DNA of 64,000 nucleotides from NCBI RefSeq assembly GCF_029873635.1, contig NC_080420.1, forward strand, positions 33,626,231-33,690,230, in the 5' to 3' direction. The notes beneath the pieces are model-generated. The model saw only the letters and a list, made by a program, of their open reading frames with translations, was not told where the DNA came from and did no database searches. The position numbers were made by a program, and so were the translations under genes. Shown in pieces: positions 12,701 through 24,700 of this stretch (positions within the stretch are counted from its first letter, which is position 1; the number at the start of each line of letters is the position of its first letter). This DNA is from Malania oleifera (Eukaryota > Streptophyta > Magnoliopsida > Santalales > Ximeniaceae).

Positions 12701-15700
12701 TCAATTGGGGATGTTATCTGGTCCCATAGCTTTCCCATTTTTCATCTTTTTTAGTGCAAACTTAACTTCGTTAACTCTAATTTTGCGAATAAAACTTATA
12801 TTTTTAGTGTTTTCTTCATTTGACAATTCTAAGTTTAAGCCTTCTATTTGGTTTTCGTTGAACAACGTACTAAAATAACTTCGCCATCTTTCTTTAATAT
12901 CTTCGTCCTTAACCAAGAAAATAGCATCCTCACTTTCTATACATTTTACATTTGTAAGTCCTTGCTCTTCCTTTCTCTAGTTTTAGCAAGTTTAAATATA
13001 TCTCTTCCCTCTTCTTTTGTACCTAATCTATCATACAAACTATTAAATGATCTATATTTATCTTCACTAACGGCCATTTTTGCATCTTTTCTTGCCTCCT
13101 TATATATTTCAAAGTTATCTCTATTTCTACATTTTTGTCACGTTTTATACCAAATTCTTTTTGTCTTTATGATTTTTTGTACATCTTTATCCCACCACCA
13201 ATTTTCTTTGCTATTCGAGAATCTTCCCCTTGATTCACCTAAAATCTCTTTTGCTATCTTTTTAATATAGCTAGCTAATCTATTCCAAAGAGTATTTGTA
13301 TCTATCTCATCCTCTAAGGTCCAATCCCCATCTTTGATCATTTTATCTTTAAATTTTATTATATTTTCTCCTTTTAGGTTCCACCATCTAGTTCTCCTAC
13401 ATTGGTTTATTTTATCATTTTTCTTCCATTTTTTAATACATATATCTAACACTAAGACTCTATGTTTTGTGATTAGGCTTTCACCTGGAATAACTTTACA
13501 ATCCTTGTATGATAAACGATCTACCCTCTTGGTTAAAAAAATTCTATTTGACTTCTATTTTGTCCACGTCCACTTTTAAAGGTTATTAAGTGTTCTTCTC
13601 TCTTCTTAAAGCAAGTATTTATTATACTAAAATCATATGACATAGCAAAATCTAAGATCATCTCTCCAGACTCATTTTTGTCTCCCATATCCCTATCATC
13701 TATGTATCCTCTCATAATTTTTATTATCCCTTCCAACGTGTCCATTCAGATCTCCTCCTATAAATATTTTCTCAGTCTCTAGTATGCCTTGTATAATACT
13801 ATTCATATCTTCCCAAAATTGTCTCTGAAGATTTTCTGCTAAGCCAACTTGAGGAGCATAAGCACTAATGATATTTATTATCTCTTGTCCTAATACTATC
13901 TTGATTTTTATAATTCTATCCCTTACTCTAGTCACATCCATAACGCTATATTTTAAGTTTTTTTCTATAATACTCCATTCTTATTTTTTCTTTTCCAGTG
14001 TACCAAAGTTTAAATCCTGATTTATCGATTTTTCTAGCTTTCTCCCCCACCCACTTAGTTTCTTGAAGGCAAATAATATTAATTCTTCTTCTAATCATTA
14101 TATTAGCAATTTCCATGCTTTTACCCGTAAGTGGCCCTATATTCCAAGTTGCTAATCTAATCCTAATTTTCTGAACTAACGTCTTTACCTGCCCACGTCC
14201 AGAATGATGCAGGAACCCTCGCATATTTGACACCGTACATGGGTGTCGATACGGCGCGTCGTCCTGTCAGTTCTTGGATACGATGTCAAATATGCAAGAG
14301 TTCTTGCAACCATAGTAGTTAAAAGCGCGCCTCAGGCGCAAGGCGCAGTGAAGCGAAGAGGCTTGCGCCTCAAACCAGGTGAGGCGAGGCGACCTGCAAG
14401 AGGCGACGCTAGGCGAGACAAGGCGCACTGGGGCGACAGGCGCAGTGAGTCGCGCCTTGTGAATTTTTAGTCATTTAAAGTAGAGAAATAGCCACAGCCA
14501 GACCCATAGCCCTCATTCGACTCGAACGAACATAGCCCCTAGCCCCTCTCGGCCCTTCGAAGCCCTTCGTGAGTTCGTTTTGCAGATTCGAACCAGCAGG
14601 AGCCTTCGCGATCCTTAACGTGAGCTCGTCTGCGAGCCTTCGAACCAGCCGGAAGCCTTCGCTACTTCGTCTTCGAGCTTCAAACCAGGATCGTGAGTTC
14701 ATCTTCGACATTTTGAAGAAGCACGACCCTTTGCGACTTCGTTTCCAACCAGCAGGAGCCCTCGTGAGTTCTTCTTCTTCTTCCTGCTGCCTGCTGCCTG
14801 CTTGCTGCTGACTGTTGCGTGCTGCCTGCTGCTTCTCTTTTTCTTCTTCTTTATATGTAAGCTTATAAATTAAATATTTTCTTTAATTAATCTAAGCTTA
14901 TAAATTATAACTAATACATAATATTTATTTTTTTTACTGAAATTTACCTACTGTTTTTAAATTTGTAATATTTAGTTTAATTAATGTAAGTTTATAAATT
15001 ATAACTAACACATAATATATATTCTTTTTATTGAAATTTGGCTACTTTTTTTCCTCTTCTTCTTTATATGTAATTACTAATTAAATATTTAGTTTAATTA
15101 ATGCAAGTTTATAAATTATAACTAATACATAATATTTATTCTTTTTACTGAAATTTAGCTACTATTTTTTAATTTGTAATATTTAGTTTAATTAATGTGA
15201 GTTTATAAATTATAATTAATACATAATATTTATTTTTTTTATTGAAATTTAGCTCCTATTTTTTTATTTGTACTCTTTTCTTTTGATGATGAACTATGTT
15301 GAATTGTTGATGCTTTTGGACTAAATTTTCAATTTTGTAATTGAATTTTTTGGCATTTTAAATTCTAATATTACCAGATATTCATATGTTCATATATCAA
15401 TTACCCCGAATAGACATTTTACACCATTTTAATAATTGTGCGCCTCACCTTCATGAGGCGTGCGCCTTCGCCTCGCGCCTTGCGCCTCGGCTTCAAAGAC
15501 CCTTTGCGCCTCGGCTCGCCTCGCGCCTCTAACTACTATGCTTGCAACATTCTATATGTGGGTGGGCACAGAAGTTAGTTCAGGAGACCAACATTGCATT
15601 AGCAACATGGACTATAAGAACACTTGCAGGTAAAAGCATGGAATTTGTCTACACAATGATTAGAAGAAAAACTACCATTATCTACCTTCAAAAAACTAAG

Positions 15701-18700
15701 CAAGTTGAGGAAAAAGCTGAAAAATTGAAAATCAGAATCTAAACTTTGGTACACTAGGAAAGAAAAACATAACAATGGGGAAAAATTCAGTGTTTTAGAA
15801 GGTGTTTTCAAGGCACTTTTGGGCATTTTGGGGCCAAAACACATCAAGGCGCTTTTCTTAATGTGCAAGTCATAAAAGGCGATCACTTTTCGCTGATACG
15901 GACACACCCAAGAGCCAAATGGGTGCCTTTGATGCCTTGCCAGAGGAGGTATACACATAATGTTCTAATGAGAACAGGCACAGATATATATATTTTCTTA
16001 TTAGAAGGCGTAAAAAAAAGAATGATTAGGGCTCTAAGGGACTTCATTCATTCATTCCAAAGCAAAAAGTGAAGATACAAGCAGCAGCCTCTTTGATCTC
16101 TCTTCATCTTTGACCCAAATCTGTTTGTACCCAACTTCTTCACTCTTCGGTTGATGACTGCACACAGGAGTCTTCACAGAGAGGTCATCTCCATTTGACG
16201 AGCTTCTCCGTTCAACGACTAACCCTCTCTCGACTGTAGCTGTTCTCAAAAATTCCTTTGTACTTTATTCTCTCCAGTATGATGTGTGTGAGAAGCGTAA
16301 AAGAGAGTCAAGAGATGGGCTGAAGAGCTGAAAGACTGGAATTTGGGTCATGAGAAATTTCCTTGCATCTCTTTGACTCTTGAAAGCAATGTGCTTCATT
16401 CTTATAGGCTGGAAGATAACCCATTAGTAATTGCATTTACTTGGAAAGGCATGTGGATGTGAATGTGGCTGTAACTGGGCAGAGACAGTTAGAGCTGTAT
16501 TAAATGGAAGTCTAATAATTTTATATAAACGATTTCATAATTTATTTAATAAAATTTCATTATTTATAATATAAATTTTATTTGTAGGTATTTTTTTAAA
16601 AATTAAATTCCTAAAAGGCTTACACCTCCCCTAGTCCGGTGTAAAATGCCTTGCCTTACACCTTCACCTTTTAAACACTGGTAAAGAGTTATTGTAGACA
16701 GACTCAAAAGATAGTATTGTAGATGTTAAAAGAGTAGGAAATAGAATCATAAAAATCAAGATTGTCTTAGATCAAGAGATGGTGAATGTCATTAGGGCTT
16801 ATGCTCCTCAACTAGACTTGGCAGAAATCCTTAAAAAGAAATTTTGGAACATATTGATAGCATTATAAAAGGGATATCAAGGGCTAAGAAAATTTTCGTA
16901 AGAGCTGATCTAAATGGACACATTAGAAAGGACAACAAAGGATACGAGGGATACATGGAGAACATGAATATGGACATAAAAATGGGTCCAGAGATATGAT
17001 CTTATACTTCACCATTTCATATGATCATTTTCAAAGAATAAAAAATGGGAGCTTTGCAAGGGAAGTGGGAGGGTCGTTACAATGTACGCAGCATTACCCC
17101 TGCATTTATACAAAGAGGTCATTTCCTTAAACTCAAACCCATGACCACCAATTAGTCACAAAAGAGTAACCTTGTTGATCCAAAGCCTGCTCTTATCTTT
17201 TTACAATGAATACATGCTTAAGAGAGAAAAACATGTAATAACCATGGTTTTAAAACCTGAATAGTGATTAACCCGGTAAAGTAAATAAGTCAGTTGGACT
17301 GGTCGAACCAGCAGGCCAAACTAGTGATCGAACCAATAATATTTATACACACACACACAGACAATACCATTCATTAAGCAAAGTTAGGCCATTTATTCAA
17401 CACTTTTTCTCCTCATTGTTCCTAAAACGTCCTCAACCTTATAAGTTGTCATTTAATCACAAATATGGATACACAAGTATTTTAATAAAATAATTTTAAT
17501 TTTAAAATTTTAAAATATTTAATTCTCCGATTATCTCAATTAACACCCCCATTATTTGTATAACTTCAACTCTTTTTCAAGAAAGAGGGTTATTAAGAAT
17601 ATACGCATTGTGTGCCTATGAAAAGTGTGCGCGCGAATTTATACATAGACTTTTTATGAATTATACAAGTGAAAAAAAAAAAAATCAACAACAAAACCAA
17701 AACAAATTTGCACTACCTTTTTTATGTTTTAAAATTATTATTTAATTTATTAAAATATTCAAAGATAGTAAGTAGATATGTGATTCAATTAGAAATTAAA
17801 TATACCATATATAATTTTATACACAAACAACCATTTGAGAATACATATATTTTTTTAGTTTCTGGAAATTATAACAAAAAAATGCAACTTGGTGCACTGG
17901 CTAGCAGGTTGCCCCATCCACCTTTAGGTTGCATGTTCAAGCTTGCTTGCCTCATGGTCTCAAGTATATTTTCACTCCCTTTTTTTTCCCCTTTTGTTGT
18001 ATAAAGCAACGAGTCAACCCAGCCGGTTCATCGGATCAAGCAAAGTAACCTGGTTTTGACCAGGTTGATTCTAGTTTTGTACAAATCTGATTTGTGCCAC
18101 TACTGGGCCTGCCAAGTGCCCAGTTCTAGTCCAACTTGATCGGACTGTCTGGTCCAGTCAATGTTTCAAAACCATGGTATTTTAGTTTCTGGAAATTATA
18201 ACAAAAAAATGCAACTTGGTGCACTGGCTAGCAGGTTGCACCATCCACCTTTAGGTTGCATATTCAAGCTTGCTTGCCCCATGGTCTCAAGTATATTTTC
18301 TCTCCCTTTTTTTTTCCCCTTTTGTTGTATAAAGCACCGAGTCAACCCAGCCAGTTCACCGGGTCAAGCAAAGTAACCTGGTTTTGACCAGGTTGATTCT
18401 AGTTTTGTACAAATCTGATTTGTGCCACTACTGGGCCTGCCAAGGGCCCGGTTCTAGTCCAACTTGGTCAGACCGTCCGGTCCAGTCTATGTTTCAAAAC
18501 CATGGTAATAACCTTCAACAGTGACCAAATAAAAAGTAAAATAGATTTTTTCTCAACTAGGTGGATAAATTTTTTATCATAAAAGGATTGTAAAGTTATC
18601 CCAAGTGAAAGTTCTGCACAATGTAGAGTTTTAGTGTTAGATATACGTACTAAAAAACAGAGGAGAAATCAAAGATGTTATACATTGAGTTAAAGCAAGG

Positions 18701-21700
18701 GTAAATAAGATGGAGTACTTCAGGCAAAAAGAAAAGTTTTATATGACGGATATAAGATCAGCTACGCTATATGGATCGGAATGTTGGTCAACTAGGAAAC
18801 AACATATTCAAAAAAGTAAAAGTTGTCAAAAATAAGAGAATGCTAGGTGAGTGAGTGGCAAGACATTAAAAGATAGATTAAGGAGCAAACATATTCATAA
18901 GTTAGGCATAACACCTACAGAAAAAAAAAGAGAGGGACGAATTAGATGGTTTGGGCATTTGCAACATAGGCCAAATAGTGCACCAAATGAGGAGTAAGCT
19001 AGTTACCATTAGTGGAAAAGGGTAAGGGTAAACCTAAGATAACTTGGATTGAGATAGCAAGTAAGGAATTAATAAATTTTAAATTGTCAAAGGAAATTGC
19101 TCATGATTGTGTAAATTGACAAAAAAAGAATTCATGTAGCCAACCCCAAATAGTGGGCTTAAGGCTTGGTTTTTTGTTGGTGTAGAGATGGGAATTTGGA
19201 TATATTAAGAAATCTACACAAGAACAAGGAGCTAAGGTGCCGGGGGAAGATTCGGCCTTTTGACTGGACCGTGATCTTGGAAAGGATTACCACACATTAT
19301 TTGCTTTAGAGAAGGCCCCATAAGGCTTTCAGTCCAACATATGTATCATGCATTGTGAAAGCAAAAAATTGAATGCCCATCTTTTTGCCGAGTGGAAGGT
19401 TGCAACAGAATTCTAGAAGGACCTTTTCCAACTGGCGGGGAAAGAGTGAGTAGCTCCGGGAAAGGTGGGAGATTTGCTATTGGTTATCTTTAGGGGTTTT
19501 GGAAAGAACAAAAAAGACAAAGCTCTTTGGAGAGTGGTTGTTTTCACCATTCTCTGGACCTTGTGGATTGAGAGGAACACTATATTTTTGAAGGTTGATC
19601 AAACTGCTCACAGGTTTTACAGGATAGAGCAACTTTCCTAGCCTCCTTCAGGGTGCACTCCTAGATTTTTTTGGGGGGTCTTTTCGCTGTTCAAACTAAT
19701 AAGAGATTAGAGAGCAGGCTTTTGTAATGGATGCTTATATTGTTTTTTCTATTTTTCTGTTCTTAATTTGCTGTATTATAGTTTTTCTGCTATCCTAATT
19801 TTCTGGGGAGGACTCCTTGTCCTCTAAATCATGTACTCCGGTTCTCAGTATTAAAAATATAGTCTTCTTCTATAATATAATATAACACACACACACACAT
19901 ATAAAATAACGAAGTGAGAAAGGAAAGAAGCAAGTCAATAGTCAAAATAATATGAGACTATGGAGAGGCAAACCAATTGTTAAGAATTAATAATATTGAA
20001 GCTATAGCATCATCATTTGCTGGAATAGAATATGTGTGTGTGTGTGTGTAAACTACGATCTTCTTAATCTCCTGACCCTTCCCTACTCAGCATGTACACA
20101 TTTGCTTCTCGTGCCTCTCTTTAATTACCAACTTCGCCAATACAACATTGACCGAAACTTGTCCATCCACATCACACTAGCATTAGACATATTAAACAGA
20201 CATTTGTCATCATTCTATAAACATTTTTGCATTTTATTCCAACATCTTCCACCTGGCCAAAGGGTGGCAGGTTTGTTTTCTATTTACATTATTTGATAGT
20301 TTTGAACATACTACATTAGGTGTCCAGGGTGGTTATCATTATCAATCCAATGCACTAGGGCTCCATTCCAGGTGCCCTCCCTTTAGCAGCATTGCCACAT
20401 CAATAGCAAGCAAACATGCGTATGCCATGGTTGTCCAGGACATTATATAATATAACATCCATGCATAACATATATTACACACAAAGAAAAGAAAAAGGTA
20501 TCTGATATTATGATCATTAAAAAATATAAATATATAGTAAGTTCTTAACAACATTATTATTTCAAATACAACACATTACTATTTCACTTTGTATTGTGCT
20601 ATGAAAGGAAATACCTTTAATCTGAGGTTAGACAAAGTGGCGGAGAAGCTGTAATTTTTTGAGCTTGAGCACAATCAGATCACAACAGGGGATGCAGTTT
20701 CCTTCAGATGCTGCAAAATGGTTTTCTGATGGGTTGTCTATTCTCAGTTGGTTAGGAAGAGGATTTCATATGGTGTAATTGAGTAGATATTGGTTCATGA
20801 TTCATCTAAAAAAGGTGGGGAAATTTCTGGAGCTAGGTTCAGTTGGAAAGAGGAGATATTCAGCTTTCGTTCCCAGTGGATTTAAAGATGTAGGATGGCG
20901 AAGTTTTGAACATGAATTTCAGCAAGGCAGCTAGGATTCTCCATCAGGAGGCTGGTGGTATAATCAAAGGCTTACAGCCAGTTCAATGATCAGTCAGGAT
21001 GTGCCAGCAGTGAATAATGTTGAAGGTGAAGGATGTAAAAGGGCCGATTTGCCTTCAAGTCAGGGCGTCATTGCAGGGAAAGGGCAGATCTGCTCTCAAT
21101 TGGAGGTGAGCTGCACATCGAAAGAATCTGCTCTGGAAGCCATTAGCTATCATTTGGAGATGGTGCCCCCTAATGCCAAGGCAGCTAGGGTTCATCTGGA
21201 GTTGCGAAGGTGGTAGAGGCTGCTAGGGTTTCTCTATGGGGCAAATGAGACAATGCAAATCGGGCCAGGGAGCTTATTGGTTGTTTTAGATTTGGGCCAG
21301 TTATTGAAAAAGGAGCCGATTTATTATCAAAGATGAGCCAAGCCTTTGAACAGGCCCATTGCATCAAAGAGACAGACATTAATAGTTTTTTGGAAAAAAA
21401 AAAAAGGAAGGTTCTACCATTTCTAAGATGCGCCACTGTAATGACCAGGCCCATACTCTAAATGATGTTTTCAAAGCCCAGGAGCCTGATCAACATTATA
21501 AGTTTATAATAAAGGCCACATGGTGTCTTTTAGGAGGAGTTTACACAGTAGCAAGAACCATTAAGATTTAAGGAATAAATGTGAGGCTGGTGGAGTAGTT
21601 GGTTTGAAAAAGGAGAATTTTGCCAAAGATACTGTGGGGGAAATCTCTTGGGTGGAGCAGAAAAAATCTATCAGCTGGAGAACAGACTGAAGAGCCTTAT

Positions 21701-24700
21701 TAATGGAGGTCAAAAGGTATGTATTTCTGCGAATATACAGAACGAAAATGAATGTAAGATGGATGTGAGTACAGAGGTTTACAAAAGCCAATCAGCACGG
21801 AGGGAGGGGAAAGATTAAAAAAAATACTGCTTGCAAACAATTCTTTGAATTCAAACTCGTGGGGAGGAAAGTTAAAAATAAATGATGCTGGGAATTTTCA
21901 TGTTGAGGAATCTCAAAATTGCAACTAATGTTTATATGGACAATAGTGTGAATCAAGTTCAGAGAGAGACAATGAGAGGATGCCTCAGATTCAGATAGTT
22001 TAATAGTGATTTTGCTAGTGATAGTGGTTTATTGTCTGATGAGATGCATGAAAATCTGGGTTTGACTCTTCTGATGTGTTGGAGGCTATTCCTTGTGGCC
22101 CAATTCTTCTTGAAGGTTTAGGGGAAGTTTCAATCTTTGAGGAGGAGCTGGGCAAGATTTGGTTGTGAATAATCAATGCAAGGATGGGATACTACCTATT
22201 CAGATTAGTGAGCAGAATGTTGCTGTGAGTGATCAGCATAAGGACAGGATATTACCTACTCCTGTACTGAAGATTAGTGATCAGGATGTAGCTGCTCAAA
22301 ATCTTTAGGATAAAATGGGATTGTGGATGGCTGATCATGGAGGGAACAAAGTTCGATAGGATGGAGCTAAAAGTAAATCAAATAAAGCTCAGCAGGAATT
22401 AGCAAGGCTTCCAAGCTTTATCAATTATGAAGGGATGAGCTTAAAGAGGGTTTTCATGAAAAGGGTTTGTTTTGGTTATTTATTTATTTTTATTTTATTT
22501 TTCTAGGTTTCTTATTTCTATTTCTTTAATTCTTTCTTTATTCGGTTTTGAGGATCTCTGTCCACCCCTGGCTTGTATCTTTCTCTATCACTTTCTTAAA
22601 TATTTCTTTTTGCTATCAAAGAAAACATACCATCATCATTATTTCTATATTTCATAACAATAATATAATAATATTTTAAAACATTATTGATTTATTATTG
22701 ACTCTCGATTTATAAAACTATTTTTATATTATATCTTAAAATAAAATATCACATTAATATTAACAATTAATAACATTAATTATACAACAAAACCAAGCCT
22801 TAAGTCACACTTGGTGGAGTCGGCTATTGTGGTATGCTAATTGTTTTCTGTGTTATTATTTTCTGAAAGAAATAATTAAATATTTAAAATATAAGATAAA
22901 ATTTAATATCAATAATACAGTAATAGTAAAATATAATGATGATAGCAAGAAACATAATAAAATATAATGTCAAAACTATATTAAAAAACACAATTGCAAT
23001 GATATTGATATAAATAGAAATTAATTATTATATAATTCAATATAATAATATGATAAAAATAATTATTGATTTGTGAAATTATTTTTTTTATTAAAATACA
23101 TAAATTTTTATACTATTTATCGGCAAAATTGACAAATTAGACTTATTCCAATTCTTACATCTGATTATATTAAACAATATAATTCAATTCCAACTCTAGT
23201 TCTATGTTGAACAATATGCAAAAGGAAAATCTTCCATTCCATTTCTGATTCTAGTGCATTCGAGTTCCATTCCAATCCCAATTAATCTAAACCAAATGCT
23301 ACCGAAGATCATATCACTCTAGACTCATTTTTGTATTCATATCCATGTCCTTAATATATCCTCCCATAAACTTTATTATCCTTTTCCTATGTGACCATTC
23401 AAACTTTCACTCATACAAATATTTTCGTGTTCCTCAATATTCCTTGTCTAATATTAACTGTATCTTCCTAAAATTACCATTAAAAGTTTTACACTAAGCA
23501 TGCTTGAGAAGCATAAGCATAAGTACTACTGATGTTTATTATCCCATGCCCTAAGACATGTTAATTTTTATAATTTATTTCTGACTCTTTTAACATCTAC
23601 AATAATACTTGATCTTTGTTTACAACAATGCCTACCCCATTCTTGTGTTTTCTTTCAGTTTACTAGATTTAAATCTTTGACTTCTCAATTTTTCTAAAAT
23701 TCCCCCCTATCCACTATGAAGGCAAATTACGTTAATTTTTCTTGTGATCATTGAGACAATTAGCTTTTCTAGTAATTTCCCTATGCTTCAAGCTGCGAAT
23801 CTACCTTAATCTCAACTAATTTCCTTACCCACCCACATCCAAATTATCATTATTTGCTAAGGTGTCCCTTAGAAGCAATGCAAGGTACTTCCAAAACTTA
23901 ACCCTAAATATGGATTGCACTTTCATACCATAGAAAATTAAGGACTTTTACACTAACCAGCCTAACACAACCCTTCTCCTTTACCCCGAGCTTGGAGTCA
24001 CCATATGATTCTTTACAAATTTTATTAACATTTTATGTGACATAAGACGTAAACATTTTCTAGGGAAAAGAGGCCTAGGCCCCTGCCTACCCCACTCTAC
24101 TTTTGTCTCCGAATTCTAGGGCAACTATTAACCCAATGACAAGGGTGGTACGCTGTATGACAATAAAACTTGAAGGTGTACGGTTCAAATCATGAAAATA
24201 GCCTCCCCACAACCATGGACATAAGGTCGCATAAATCATAGCAATATCCTAAGCTCCCAAAAATAGAGTGGGAGCACTGATTGCATTTCATTTTGTTAGG
24301 AAACAAAATCTGTTTTGAAGAACTACCACGGAGTGCTCCCTAAAAGGGCGCTATAGGGCTCCCGCTTTGAGAGGGTCAGGGGAGGATCGTCACAGTGTAC
24401 ACAGCCTTAACCCTACTTTTTATGCAAAGAGGCTGTTTCCTTGGGCTCAAACCCATGACCAACCAGTCACAAAGGAGCAACCTTAGTGTTGATCCCAGGC
24501 CCACCCTCAACTGTGGGTTGTTCCCTAATAAGTGGGTCTGCAATCCTTGCACCACTTTTTTAAAACATAAACCTAACCTAAACATGCAATAAGACAGGTG
24601 ACAGATCAGTAAAGATATAATAGGAAAATCAAAGGTTAGCTGTACACACACTGAAATATATGATAACTCTCACAAACTGAGAAGAGAAAGATGTGACACA

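Larger units (their letters stand above)
14256..19185 (+). mobile_element. Second RTE-type LINE, plus strand, broken by three insertions
   Basis: The endonuclease start lies at 14283-14310 and continues at 15549 ('[21 protein letters not shown]'). A further endonuclease part at 16681-17040 has '[13 protein letters not shown]' type sequence and a GGDLNGH remnant (RADLNGH). The RTE C-terminus and 3' tail are at 18513-19185 ('[12 protein letters not shown]', then 'cccaaatagtgggcttaaggcttgg' ending in TTG-rich sequence). Most of the reverse transcriptase is deleted between about 18690 and 18720. Its 5' end abuts the 5' end of the minus RTE at 11277-14255, head to head. Confidence 0.8.

Noticed and set aside
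14243-14811. GC-rich ORFs on both strands
   Set aside because: They fall inside the hAT-like element's GC-rich repeated end; no family match and both strands are open because of composition.
18161-18376. Short ORFs that occur twice (also 17669-18004)
   Set aside because: The repetition comes from the 327-bp duplication inside a non-autonomous transposon, not from a gene family.
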